A DNA stretch of 64,000 nucleotides, taken from the NCBI RefSeq assembly GCF_048263515.1, contig NZ_JBLXEC010000002.1, positions 186,001-250,000 of the forward strand. Direction: 5' to 3'. Position 1 is the stretch's first letter; each line of letters starts with the position of its first letter. A model generated the notes under the pieces. That model was given only the letters and a program-made list of their open reading frames with translations. It searched no databases and was not told the DNA's origin. This DNA comes from Marinovum sp048263515 (GTDB lineage Bacteria; Pseudomonadota; Alphaproteobacteria; Rhodobacterales; Rhodobacteraceae). Both the position numbers and the translations under genes were made by a program. This document shows positions 18,553-26,981 of the stretch, piece by piece.

Positions 18553-18592
18553 TTTGCAAATAAGCTTGCAAAGGAATCGGAATATTTGCAAA
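18553..18592 (-). promoter_or_regulatory. PccR-type operator upstream of pccB
   Basis: TTTGCAAA (18553-18560), four bases, then CTTGCAAA (18565-18572), and a further TTTGCAAA at 18585-18592. The TTTGCAAA-N4-TTTGCAAA arrangement is the site I recall reported for PccR of Rhodobacter sphaeroides. The elements lie 70-110 nt before pccB. Confidence 0.82.
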
Positions 18593-18706
18593 CTCAATTC
18601 CGCGTTCCTGTCGGGTCACCTTCGCAAAAATGCACAGGTCATTGTGCGCTGTTCCGGGCCTGTTTGCGGGGGCGGGATAATGGACATGGTGACGCGCCGG
18701 GCGTAG

Positions 18707-19933
18707 GTGTCTGACATGCCAGATATTCCCGCGGTCAGATTTCTTGACCGGAGCACCCCGCCGCATGTCCTGACGTTGATCCTGCTCGCCGGTCTGGCGG
18801 CGCTGGCGATGAACATCTTTCTGCCCTCGCTGCCGGGGATGACCGCCTATTTCGAGACCGACTACCGGCTGATGCAGCTGTCTGTTGCGATCTACCTCGG
18901 GGTCAACGCCTGTCTGCAGCTCGTGGTGGGGCCGATGTCGGACTACATGGGCCGGCGGCCGGTGATCCTGGGCGGGCTGATGATCTACCTGGTGGCGACG
19001 CTGGGCTGCATTCTGGCGCCCAATGTCACGATCTTCCTGATCTGCCGCATGGCGCAGGCCTCGGTGGTGGTGGCCATGGTGCTGAGCCGCGCCGTGGTGC
19101 GCGATATCGTGCCGCAGGACCAGGCGGCCTCGATGATCGGCTATGTCACCATGGGCATGGCGGTGGTGCCGATGATCGGCCCGATGGTCGGCGGTGTGCT
19201 GGACGAGATCTGGGGCTGGAAGGCGTCATTCTGGCTGTTGTTCGTGGCCGGCGTGGCGACGTTCTGGCTGGCCTGGCGGGACCTGGGCGAGACCAAGATG
19301 CGCTCTGGCCAGACCCTGCTGCGGCAGTTCCAGGACTACCCCGAGCTGCTGCGCGCGCCGCGGTTCTGGGGCTATGCGCTGGCGGCGGGCTTCTCCTCGG
19401 GCGCGTTCTTTGCCTATCTCGGCGGCGCGCCTTTCGTGGGGACAGAGGTCTTCAACCTCGATCCGGCGGTGCTGGGCCTGATGTTCGGCGCACCAGCGGT
19501 GGGTTATTTCATCGGCAACGGCCTGTCTGGTCGGTATTCGGCCAAGGTCGGGGTCAACCGTATGGTGCTCTGGGGCTGCTGGATCAACACTCTGGGCGTC
19601 GTGCTGTCGATGCTGGTCTTTGCCGCGGGCTACGGCTCGGCGTTGAGCTTTTTCGGCTTCATGACCTTCGTGGGCCTCGGCAACGGCATGACCATCCCCA
19701 ACGCCACCGCCGGAACGCTCTCGGTCAGGCCGCATCTCGCCGGCACTGCCAGCGGCCTTGGCGGGGCGATCATGATCGGTGGCGGGGCGGGGCTCTCGGC
19801 GCTGGCGGGTATCCTGCTGCAGCCGGGGCGGGGCGCCTGGCCGCTGCTCTGGCTGATGGTGGCGACCGGCCTGCTGGGCATCACCGCGATCACCCTGGTG
19901 ATCCGGCGCGAGCGGAAGCTGGGCCTGGCCTGA
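18707..19933 (+). CDS. MFS multidrug exporter, Bcr/CflA family
   Basis: A 408-residue major facilitator with about twelve hydrophobic segments. The loop motif GPMSDYMGRRPVILGG between segments 2 and 3 and the Bcr-type N-terminus LPSLPGMTAYF identify the Bcr/CflA drug:H+ antiporter branch. The start is a GTG at 18707 (MSDMPDIP) or ATG 18716. It lies between divergent pccB and pccR and may be unrelated to propionate use. It has no visible regulator of its own. Substrate unknown. Confidence 0.88.
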   Translation: MSDMPDIPAVRFLDRSTPPHVLTLILLAGLAALAMNIFLPSLPGMTAYFETDYRLMQLSVAIYLGVNACLQLVVGPMSDYMGRRPVILGGLMIYLVATLGCILAPNVTIFLICRMAQASVVVAMVLSRAVVRDIVPQDQAASMIGYVTMGMAVVPMIGPMVGGVLDEIWGWKASFWLLFVAGVATFWLAWRDLGETKMRSGQTLLRQFQDYPELLRAPRFWGYALAAGFSSGAFFAYLGGAPFVGTEVFNLDPAVLGLMFGAPAVGYFIGNGLSGRYSAKVGVNRMVLWGCWINTLGVVLSMLVFAAGYGSALSFFGFMTFVGLGNGMTIPNATAGTLSVRPHLAGTASGLGGAIMIGGGAGLSALAGILLQPGRGAWPLLWLMVATGLLGITAITLVIRRERKLGLA

Positions 19934-19967
19934 GGCGGTGCGCCTCGGCGCATCTTGCCCCGAAGGA

Positions 19968-19975
19968 TTTGCAAA
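19968..19975 (+). promoter_or_regulatory. TTTGCAAA element upstream of pccR
   Basis: A perfect TTTGCAAA lies 40 nt upstream of the pccR start, where a promoter is expected. It suggests autoregulation by PccR. Only one full octamer is present. Confidence 0.7.
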
Positions 19976-20014
19976 GCTAGCCTGCGCCCGAAGCAAACCC
20001 GCAAAGGCACCTCC

Positions 20015-21421
20015 ATGGCCACCCAGAAACTTTATGCCGGCGCCAAGCTGCGCGAAACGCGCACTCGGCTGGGGCTGACCCAGAAGGATTTCGCCGGCAA
20101 GCTCGGCGTCTCGCTGCCCTATCTCAACCAGATGGAAAACAACAACCGGCCGGTCAGCACCACCGTGGTGCTGGCGCTGGCGCAGGAGTTCGGCTTTGAC
20201 GTGACCGAGTTGAGCTCGGGCGACGCCGAGCGGCTGGTGTCGGACATGCGCGAGGCGCTGGCCGATCCGGTGTTCAACCAGGACGAGGCCGGGGCGCCGC
20301 CCCTGGCCGACCTGCGGCTCACCGCGTCCAACGCGCCGGCGCTGGCGCGCGCCTTTCTCGAGCTGCACCGCGCCTATCGGCAGACCCACGAGCGGCTCGC
20401 CTCGCTCGATGCGGCGCTGGGGCACGAAGGCGGCGGGCTGCAGCTGTCACCCTGGGAAGAGGTGCGCGACTTCTTCCATTACTGCGACAACTACATCGAC
20501 GCGGTCGACCGCGCCGCCGAGAATTTCGCCGCCACCGCGCGGCGCGGCGACGTGCCCGCCGCCGCCGAAGCCTGGCTGAACGGGCAGGGGATCACCCTGC
20601 GGATCGCCGCCACCGACACGCTGCGGCAATACGATCGCACCACCGGCACCGTCACCCTGTCGGACCGTGCCGCGCCGGAGACGCGCAATTTCCAGCTGCT
20701 GTTGCAGATGGCGCTGTTGCAGCAGGACAAGCTGCTGCAGGCGACGCTCGATCTGGCGCGGTTCCAGTCCGACACCGCCCGCGCCATCGCCCATATCGGG
20801 CTGGCCAACTACTTCGCCGGGGCGGCGCTGATGCCCTACGGCCCCTTCCTTGCCGCCGCGCGCGAGACGCGCCATGACCTCGAACGGCTTGCCACCCGCT
20901 TTGGCGCCTCGATCGAGCAGGTGGCGCACCGGCTCTCGACCCTGCAGCGGCCGGGGGCCAAGGGTGTGCCGTTCTTCTTTGTCCGCGTCGATCAGGCCGG
21001 GACGATCACCAAGCGCCACTCGGCCACCCGTCTGCAATTCGCCCGTTTCGGCGGCGCCTGTCCGCTGTGGAACGTGCACCGCGCCTTTGAAACGCCGGGC
21101 CGCTTCCTGCGGCAGCTGGCCGAGACGCCGGACGGGGTGCGCTATATCTCCATCGCGCGGGACATCTCGAAAAGCGGCGGGCGCTACGGCGCGCCGGTCC
21201 GGCGCTATGCCATGTCGCTGGGCTGCGAGGTCGAGCATGCCGGGCAGCTGGTCTACGCCGATGGGCTCGACGTTACGCAGGATGCGATTTTTGAACCGAT
21301 CGGCATCTCCTGCCGTATCTGTGAGCGAACCCATTGCCACCAGCGCGCCATCCCGCCGCTCGAGCAGAAGCTGCACATCCAGCCCGACAGCCGCGATGTG
21401 CTGCCCTACGAGATCGAATGA
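20015..21421 (+). CDS. pccR: Short-chain fatty acyl-CoA regulator PccR (XRE family)
   Basis: A 468-residue regulator. Residues 1-70 form a Cro/XRE helix-turn-helix (LGLTQKDFAGKLGVSLPYLN). The middle contains an IrrE/ImmA-like part without an intact HExxH. The C-terminus is the ScfR-type domain with conserved cysteines in GISCRICERTHCHQRAIPP. PccR of Rhodobacter sphaeroides senses acyl-CoA and activates propionyl-CoA carboxylase genes. Here pccB, prpE and pccR itself carry its TTTGCAAA motif. The start ATG 20015 matches the family; the longer frame has no resemblance. Confidence 0.9.
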   Translation: MATQKLYAGAKLRETRTRLGLTQKDFAGKLGVSLPYLNQMENNNRPVSTTVVLALAQEFGFDVTELSSGDAERLVSDMREALADPVFNQDEAGAPPLADLRLTASNAPALARAFLELHRAYRQTHERLASLDAALGHEGGGLQLSPWEEVRDFFHYCDNYIDAVDRAAENFAATARRGDVPAAAEAWLNGQGITLRIAATDTLRQYDRTTGTVTLSDRAAPETRNFQLLLQMALLQQDKLLQATLDLARFQSDTARAIAHIGLANYFAGAALMPYGPFLAAARETRHDLERLATRFGASIEQVAHRLSTLQRPGAKGVPFFFVRVDQAGTITKRHSATRLQFARFGGACPLWNVHRAFETPGRFLRQLAETPDGVRYISIARDISKSGGRYGAPVRRYAMSLGCEVEHAGQLVYADGLDVTQDAIFEPIGISCRICERTHCHQRAIPPLEQKLHIQPDSRDVLPYEIE

Positions 21422-21480
21422 CCCGCGAGGGGCGGATGACAGGGATGTGAGCCACGGGCATGTTGCGGTTCACGTCTTGA

Positions 21481-21495
21481 GAACATATTGTGAAC
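21481..21495 (+). promoter_or_regulatory. LexA box (GAACN7GAAC) before the radical SAM/UdgX pair
   Basis: GAAC-atattgt-GAAC lies 3 nt before the ATG at 21499. TTGCGG (21463-21468) and TATTGT (21486-21491) with a 17-nt spacer could be a promoter blocked by LexA. This would make the mRNA leaderless. The surrounding TTGAGAACA-N6-GAACATC is identical in pattern to the box at 7674. Confidence 0.82.
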
Positions 21496-21498
21496 ATC

Positions 21499-22731
21499 AT
21501 GCCCAAAAGAACCTTGCAAGAAAAGCTCGCGATTCTCTCTGACGCGGCCAAGTACGACGCCTCCTGCGCCTCGAGCGGCGGGGAGAAGCGGGATTCGCGC
21601 GACGGCATCGGCATCGGCTCGACCACTGGGTCGGGCATCTGCCACGCCTACGCGCCGGACGGACGGTGCATCAGCCTGCTCAAGATCCTGATGACCAACT
21701 TCTGCATCTATGATTGCGCCTATTGCATCAACCGGGTGTCATCGAATGTCGAGCGGGCGAGGTTCAGCCCGGAAGAGGTGATCGAGCTGACGCTGGAGTT
21801 CTATCGCCGCAATTACATTGAAGGGCTGTTCCTGTCGTCGGGCATCATCCGCTCGCCGGATGACACCATGGCCGACATGGTGCGCATCGTGAAGACGCTG
21901 CGCGAAGAGCACGGCTTTCGCGGCTACATTCACCTGAAAACCATTCCCGACGCCGCGCCGCATCTGATCGAAGAGGCCGGGCGCCATGCCGACCGGTTGT
22001 CGATCAATGTCGAACTGCCGACCGATGCGGCGGTCAAGGATTACGCCCCCGAGAAGAACCCCGACCAGATCCGCAAGGCGATGGCCGATGTGCGGGTGCT
22101 GCGTGAGGCCGGTCGGGAAAAGACCTACCGCGGCAGAAGGGCGACGAAGTTTGCCCCCGCCGGACAGTCGACGCAGATGATCGTCGGCGCTGACGGGGCG
22201 AGTGACGCCACTATCCTCAAGACCTCGACGCGGCTTTATTCCAGCTATCGGCTGGGCCGGGTCTATTACTCGGCCTTCTCGCCGATCCCTGACGCCTCGG
22301 CCACGCTGCCGCTGATCCAGCCGCCGTTGATGCGCGAACATCGGCTCTATCAGGCGGATTGGCTGATGCGGTTCTACGGCTTCGACGCCGCCGAGATCAC
22401 CTCGGCGCGGGCGGATGGCAACCTCGATCTGGCGATCGACCCCAAGCTCGCCTGGGCGCTGGAGCATCGCGAACTTTTCCCGGTCGACGTCAACCGCGCG
22501 AGCAAGGAGGTGCTGCTACGGGTCCCGGGCTTTGGCACCAAGACGGTGGGGCGCATCCTTGCCTCGCGCCGGCATCGCTCGGTCCGCTGGGAGGATCTGC
22601 AGAGGATGGGCGCCAACCTGAAATCGGCGCGCAGCTTCATCACCCTGCCGGGCTGGCGGGCCAAGGACCTTGATGCCGCCGACCTGCGCGCGCGCTTTGC
22701 GCCGCCGCCGGAACAGCTCGCGCTGTTCTGA
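21499..22731 (+). CDS. Radical SAM protein linked to UDG (putative DNA modification/repair)
   Basis: A 410-residue radical SAM protein of the family that always neighbours a UdgX-type gene. The 4Fe-4S cluster motif is C69-x3-C73-x2-C76 in NFCIYDCAYC. KYDASCASSGG and GICHAYAPDGRC add conserved cysteines near the N-terminus. A helix-hairpin-helix DNA-binding motif (VDVNRASKEVLLRVPGFG) is near the C-terminus. The reaction is unknown. ATG 21499 fits the family start better than GTG 21490. The stop overlaps the next ATG by one base, so the two are translationally coupled under one LexA box. Confidence 0.9.
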   Translation: MPKRTLQEKLAILSDAAKYDASCASSGGEKRDSRDGIGIGSTTGSGICHAYAPDGRCISLLKILMTNFCIYDCAYCINRVSSNVERARFSPEEVIELTLEFYRRNYIEGLFLSSGIIRSPDDTMADMVRIVKTLREEHGFRGYIHLKTIPDAAPHLIEEAGRHADRLSINVELPTDAAVKDYAPEKNPDQIRKAMADVRVLREAGREKTYRGRRATKFAPAGQSTQMIVGADGASDATILKTSTRLYSSYRLGRVYYSAFSPIPDASATLPLIQPPLMREHRLYQADWLMRFYGFDAAEITSARADGNLDLAIDPKLAWALEHRELFPVDVNRASKEVLLRVPGFGTKTVGRILASRRHRSVRWEDLQRMGANLKSARSFITLPGWRAKDLDAADLRARFAPPPEQLALF

Positions 22732-24158
22732 TGCAGCGAGTGACCCTGCCCGAGGTCGGCACTTTCGATGCCTGGCGCGAGGCCGCGCGCGGCGCGCTGG
22801 CCGCTGACATGCCGCCGGAAGAGATCGTCTGGCAGCGCGGCCAGAGCGGTGCCGATCTCTTTGGCGAGGAGGCACCGGTGCCGCCGGCGCCAGAGGGCGC
22901 GCGGTTCACCGTGCCGAAGAGCTTTCTGCAGACCGTGCGTCTGGCGCTCTGGCACCGCGATCCCGAGCGTTTTGCCCGCGCCTATGCCATGCTCTGGGCG
23001 CTGCAGGCGCAGCCGCGGCTGTTCGAGGATCGCGGCGATGCCCGTGTCGCCAAGCTCAACGCGCTGGCCAAGGAGGTCGGCCGCGACAAGCACAAGATGA
23101 CCGCCTTCGTGCGCTTCCGCGACATCGGCGCGTCCGGCGACGCCCGCCGCCGCTTTGCCGCCTGGTTCGAGCCCTCGCATTACATCATGGAGCCCACGGC
23201 GCCATTCTTTGCCAAGCGCTTCGGCGACATGGACTGGACCATCGTGACGCCCGATCTCACCGCGCAGTTCGAGGCCGGCAAGCTGAGCTTTGCCCCCGGT
23301 CAGGCCAAGCCGCCGCTGCCCGAGGATGCCACCGAAGAGCTTTGGGGCACGTATTTTCGCAATATCTTCAATCCGGCGCGGGTGAAGCTGAAGGCGATGC
23401 AGGCGGAGATGCCAAAGAAATACTGGAAGAACATGCCCGAGGCCGCGCATATCCCCGGGATGATTGCCGGCGCGCGGGCACGGGCGGCCGAGATGCAGGC
23501 CGCAGCCCCCAGCCTGCCGCCGCTGCGCGCCGAGCGGATCACCGCGCGCTTTGCCGAGACCCGCGCCGAGATGCCGGGCGAGGGCAAGATGGCCGAGGCG
23601 CTGGCCGGCTGCCGCCGCTGCCCGCTGTGGGAAAATGCGACCCAGGCTGTGCCGGGTGAGGGGCCGCTCGATGCGCAGCTGATGTTCGTGGGCGAGCAGC
23701 CCGGCGACCGCGAGGACCTCGAAGGCCGGCCTTTTGTCGGGCCGGCAGGGCAGGTGTTCGACCGGGTGCTGCAGGAGGTCGGGATCGCGCGCGACGAGGT
23801 CTATGTGACCAACGCCGTCAAGCACTTCAAATTCCGCCCGCAGGGCAAGCGCCGCCTGCACCAGGCGCCCAACAATCACGAGATCGACCACTGCCGCTGG
23901 TGGCTCGATCTCGAGCGTGAGCGGGTGCGCCCCAAGCTGACGGTGGCGCTGGGCGCCAGCGCGCTGCGCGGGCTGACCGGCAATGGCACCGGGCTGCTGA
24001 AGCGACGCGGCAAGCTGGAAATGGCGGGGGAGCAGGCGGTCTTTGTCACCGTGCACCCCAGCTATCTGCTGCGCCTGCGCGACCCGCAGCAGCGGGCCGA
24101 CGAAGAGGCCGCGTTCCGCGCCGACCTGGCCGAGGTGGCGCGGCTGGTGGCGGCCTGA
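22731..24158 (+). CDS. UdgX-family uracil-DNA binding protein with N-terminal DUF4130 domain
   Basis: A 475-residue fusion. The first ~250 residues are a DUF4130-type domain (VPKSFLQTVRLALWHRDPER, MEPTAPFFAKRFGDMDWTIV). The rest is a family-4-like uracil-DNA glycosylase with GEQPGDREDLEGRPFVGPAG, cysteines for an Fe-S cluster (CRRCPLW) and HPSYLL. The arginine-rich loop KRRLH matches the UdgX signature (KRRIH), whose histidine (here about H377) forms a covalent bond with the uracil site in DNA. It is coupled to the radical SAM gene and probably SOS-induced. Confidence 0.9.
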   Translation: MQRVTLPEVGTFDAWREAARGALAADMPPEEIVWQRGQSGADLFGEEAPVPPAPEGARFTVPKSFLQTVRLALWHRDPERFARAYAMLWALQAQPRLFEDRGDARVAKLNALAKEVGRDKHKMTAFVRFRDIGASGDARRRFAAWFEPSHYIMEPTAPFFAKRFGDMDWTIVTPDLTAQFEAGKLSFAPGQAKPPLPEDATEELWGTYFRNIFNPARVKLKAMQAEMPKKYWKNMPEAAHIPGMIAGARARAAEMQAAAPSLPPLRAERITARFAETRAEMPGEGKMAEALAGCRRCPLWENATQAVPGEGPLDAQLMFVGEQPGDREDLEGRPFVGPAGQVFDRVLQEVGIARDEVYVTNAVKHFKFRPQGKRRLHQAPNNHEIDHCRWWLDLERERVRPKLTVALGASALRGLTGNGTGLLKRRGKLEMAGEQAVFVTVHPSYLLRLRDPQQRADEEAAFRADLAEVARLVAA

Positions 24159-24164
24159 GGTGGC

Positions 24165-24248
24165 TCAGGCCGGCTCGGCGGTCTCGATCAAGAGGATGCC
24201 GCCTGATGCTTCGTGGCTGAAAAAACGGTCGATGGCCCGTAGAAGCAT
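24165..24248 (-). pseudogene. nhaA: N-terminal remnant of an NhaA Na+/H+ antiporter gene
   Basis: A 27-codon frame, starting after GGGAGGATTCG, encodes MLLRAIDRFFSHEASGGILL followed by IETAEPA and a stop. The RFFS-x-(E/D)ASGGIxLI stretch is the conserved start of NhaA antiporters, but nothing beyond about residue 21 is left. It is best read as the 5' relic of a deleted gene that kept its ribosome site. A real 27-residue peptide cannot be excluded. Confidence 0.6.
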
Positions 24249-24331
24249 CGAATCCTCCCGATATCCTGATGATTTCGTTCGGATATGCGCTGCGGCGCGG
24301 AATTTTCAACCGTGCATCCGGTCGCAGGGGC

Positions 24332-24571
24332 CTATGGCGCGCAGAGAATGTCGTAAATCTGGTCCTTGAGCGCGGCCCGCTGGCGACGCATCTCGGTCTC
24401 GAGGCTCTCGGTCACCGGTTCGACGTTGGTTTCGGCGCGGTGCACCGCGCGATTGATGGCGTGATAGCTCTCGGCCAGCCGGGCAAAGTGACTGTCGCTG
24501 GTTTTGAGGTCGTGGATCCGGGCGGCGTATTCCAGGAAATCCTCGGTCAGCTCGTGCGGGGTGTGGCTCAT
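24332..24571 (-). CDS. YdcH/DUF465 family small protein
   Basis: A 79-residue helical, charged protein beginning MSHTPHELTEDFLEYAARIH, with a heptad-like middle (SHFARLAESYHAINRAVHRA) and ending LKDQIYDILCAP. This is the DUF465/YdcH pattern. It is predicted to be a cytoplasmic coiled coil; function unknown. GGAGCCCCTC-type sequence precedes the ATG. A long minus-strand frame extends upstream but is antisense to the phosphatase gene and is not real. Confidence 0.85.
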   Translation of the reverse strand: MSHTPHELTEDFLEYAARIHDLKTSDSHFARLAESYHAINRAVHRAETNVEPVTESLETEMRRQRAALKDQIYDILCAP

Positions 24572-24706
24572 GAGGGGCTCCTTTGCAGTGTAGGTCTCGC
24601 CACCGTAGCGGGCCGGCCGCGCGCCGCCTTGATCGGGATCAAACCGGCGCGGGTTGCGGCGGCGCGCGAGGCTGCCATTATGCGCCGGGGCAGCCGGAGG
24701 CGCGGA

Positions 24707-25714
24707 ATGCGGATTGCGACCTACAACGTGGAATGGTTCGACGCGCTCTTCGATGATGCCGGGCAGTTGCTGGCGGACGACGCGCCCTCGGCCCGTCACG
24801 GGGTCACGCGGCGCGACCAGGCCGAGGCGCTGGGCGTGGTCTTCACCGCCATGGACGCCGATGCGGTCATGGTGATCGAGGCGCCCGACAGCCATCGCGG
24901 CCGCGACGGGGCGCGCGCGCTCGAGACCTTTGCCGCGACCTTCGGGCTGCGGGCGCGCAAGGCGGTGATCGGGTTTACCAACACCACCCAGCAGGAGATC
25001 GCGCTGCTCTATGACCCGGACGTGCTGAGCGCGCGGCACGACCCCGGCGAAAGCGCCCTGGCGCCGCGCTTCGACGGCATCTTCGAGATCGACCTCGATT
25101 TCGACGCCCATCGCGACCGGGTGCAGTTTTCCAAGCCGCCGCTGGAACTGGCGATGGAGACCCGAAGCGGCACGCGGTTCCGGATGATCGGTGCGCATCT
25201 GAAATCCAAGGCGCCGCATGGCGCGGTAACCCGCGACCAGATCATGCGGCTGTCGATCGCCAACCGCCGCAAGCAGCTGGCCCAGGCGATCTGGCTGCGG
25301 CTGCGGGTGGCGGAACATCTGAAGGCGGGCGAGAGCCTGATGGTGCTGGGTGATCTCAACGACGGGCCGGGGCTCGACGAATACGAGGAGCTCTTCGGGC
25401 GCTCCTCGGTCGAGATCGTGCGCGGTGAGGGGCGCGACGGGCCAAGGCTCTATGACCCCAACGCCAGCATCGCCCTGCAGCGGCGGCTAGGGGCGCAGCC
25501 GACCTCGGCGCGGTTTTACATCGCGCCGCAGGATCGCTACCTTCAGGCGCTGCTGGACTACATCTTTGTCTCGCCGGACCTCTGCGCCAAGCGGCCGGAA
25601 TGGCGGATCTGGCATCCGTTCAACGATCCGGCCTGCTGGCGAACGCCGGAATTGCGCGAGGCCCTTGTGGTGGGGTCCGACCATTTTCCGGTGACGCTGG
25701 ATGTGGAGATCTGA
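24707..25714 (+). CDS. Endonuclease/exonuclease/phosphatase family protein
   Basis: A 335-residue DNase I-like fold protein. It begins MRIATYNVEWFDALFD with the metal-binding N of motif I. VMVIEAPD supplies the catalytic glutamate; MIGAHLKSKA, LMVLGDLNDGPG and the terminal GSDHFPV supply the His, Asp/Asn and SDH motifs. A GGAGGC site precedes ATG 24707; an earlier ATG at 24680 is possible. No signal peptide. Substrate may be DNA, phosphoinositide-like esters or other phosphodiesters. Confidence 0.87.
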   Translation: MRIATYNVEWFDALFDDAGQLLADDAPSARHGVTRRDQAEALGVVFTAMDADAVMVIEAPDSHRGRDGARALETFAATFGLRARKAVIGFTNTTQQEIALLYDPDVLSARHDPGESALAPRFDGIFEIDLDFDAHRDRVQFSKPPLELAMETRSGTRFRMIGAHLKSKAPHGAVTRDQIMRLSIANRRKQLAQAIWLRLRVAEHLKAGESLMVLGDLNDGPGLDEYEELFGRSSVEIVRGEGRDGPRLYDPNASIALQRRLGAQPTSARFYIAPQDRYLQALLDYIFVSPDLCAKRPEWRIWHPFNDPACWRTPELREALVVGSDHFPVTLDVEI

Positions 25715-25772
25715 ATTTGGGGGCGCTGCCCCCGTCGCCTTTGGCGACTCCCCCGAGGGTATTTTGGGCAAG
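25714..25772. repeat. Dispersed GC-rich intergenic repeat, inverted copy
   Basis: GGGGGCGCTGCCCCC is followed by CCCGAGGGTATTTTGGGCAA and GAGGAAGAG. This is the inverse of the block order at 9.68 and 33.38 kb. The hairpin could terminate transcripts from the phosphatase gene. Confidence 0.6.
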
Positions 25773-25786
25773 AGGAAGAGTGGACG

Positions 25787-26680
25787 ATGGTGAAGATTGC
25801 AACGGCGGCCTATCCGATGGCGGTGTTGGAGAGCTGGGCGGCCTATGAGGACAAGATCGCCTCATGGGTGGAAGAGGCCGCGGGGCAGGGGGCCGAGCTG
25901 CTGCTGTTTCCGGAATATGGCGCGATGGAACTGGCGACGCTGGCGGGGCTGGAGGTGGCGGGGGACCTCGAGCGGTCCTTGCATGCGGTGTCGGAGCGGT
26001 TGGGCGAGGCGGATGCATTGCATGCGCGCTTGGCGGCAGAGCAAGGGGTGCATATCTGCGCCGCCTCGGCGCCGGTCTTTGCCGGCGGGGTGCGGCCGGT
26101 GAACCGGGCGCGGCTCTTTGCCCCCTCGGGCAACATGGTGCACCAGGACAAGCAGATCATGACCCGCTTCGAGCGCGATCCCTGGGGCGTGGTGGGCGGC
26201 GATCCGCTGTGTCTGATCGAGACGGACCTGGGGCGGATCGGCATATTGATCTGTTATGACAGCGAATTTCCCCTGCTGGGGCGGGCGCTGTCAGAGGCGG
26301 ACATCCTGCTGGTGCCCTCCTGCACCGAGGCGCTGGCGGGCTATTGGCGGGTGCGGATCGGCGCGATGGCGCGGGCGCTCGAGGCGCAATGCGTGGCGGT
26401 GATGTCGAGCACCGTTGGCGCGGCACCCTGGTCCGAGGCGGTGGACACCAACACCGGGGCGGGCGGTGTCTTTGGCCCGCCGGACCTGGGCTTTCCGCCG
26501 ACCGGCGTGCTGGCCGAGGGCAAGCTGAACGCGCCGGGCTGGACCTATGCCGAGGTGCCGCATGGGGCCGTGGCCCGGGTGCGCCGCGAGGGGGTGGTGG
26601 CCAACCGCGCCCACTGGGCTGAACAGCCCCGCGACACTGCGTCAGTCATATTGCGTGATCTTCGTGCACATACCTCTTGA
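25787..26680 (+). CDS. Carbon-nitrogen hydrolase (nitrilase superfamily)
   Basis: A 297-residue nitrilase-superfamily amidase. The catalytic triad is visible: E in LLLFPEYGAMEL (about 43), K in VHQDKQIMTRFE (about 124) and C in IGILICYDSEFP (about 152). A second glutamate of the family appears in the downstream CTEALAGYW. It hydrolyses a C-N bond in an amide or carbamoyl compound; substrate unknown. Cytoplasmic. It lies between a repeat and the infA operon, with no obvious functional partner. Confidence 0.88.
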   Translation: MVKIATAAYPMAVLESWAAYEDKIASWVEEAAGQGAELLLFPEYGAMELATLAGLEVAGDLERSLHAVSERLGEADALHARLAAEQGVHICAASAPVFAGGVRPVNRARLFAPSGNMVHQDKQIMTRFERDPWGVVGGDPLCLIETDLGRIGILICYDSEFPLLGRALSEADILLVPSCTEALAGYWRVRIGAMARALEAQCVAVMSSTVGAAPWSEAVDTNTGAGGVFGPPDLGFPPTGVLAEGKLNAPGWTYAEVPHGAVARVRREGVVANRAHWAEQPRDTASVILRDLRAHTS

Positions 26681-26751
26681 AAAACGTGCCGCAAGCGATC
26701 ATTTAAAGCGCGCCCGGCCTTTGTGCCCGGGAGTGTAACAAAGGAGAGACC

Positions 26752-26970
26752 ATGGCCAAGGAAGAGATGCTCGAATTTCCCGGTGTCGTGAAGGAACTCC
26801 TGCCGAATGCGACGTTTCGGGTCGAGCTGGAAAACGGCCATGAGATCATCGCGCACACGGCAGGCAAGATGCGCAAGAACCGCATCCGCGTTCTGGCTGG
26901 CGACAAGGTTCAGGTGGAAATGACACCTTACGATCTGACCAAGGGTCGGATCAACTACCGCTTCAAGTAA
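26752..26970 (+). CDS. infA: Translation initiation factor IF-1
   Basis: A 72-residue OB-fold protein beginning MAKEEMLEFPGVVKELLPNA and containing HEIIAHTAGKMRKNRIRVLA, the standard IF-1 sequence. IF-1 binds the ribosomal A site during initiation. AAAGGAGAGACC supplies a strong Shine-Dalgarno. It begins the infA-maf-rng-yacG cluster, an order common in alphaproteobacteria. Confidence 0.98.
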   Translation: MAKEEMLEFPGVVKELLPNATFRVELENGHEIIAHTAGKMRKNRIRVLAGDKVQVEMTPYDLTKGRINYRFK

Positions 26971-26981
26971 CCGGGGTTCCA

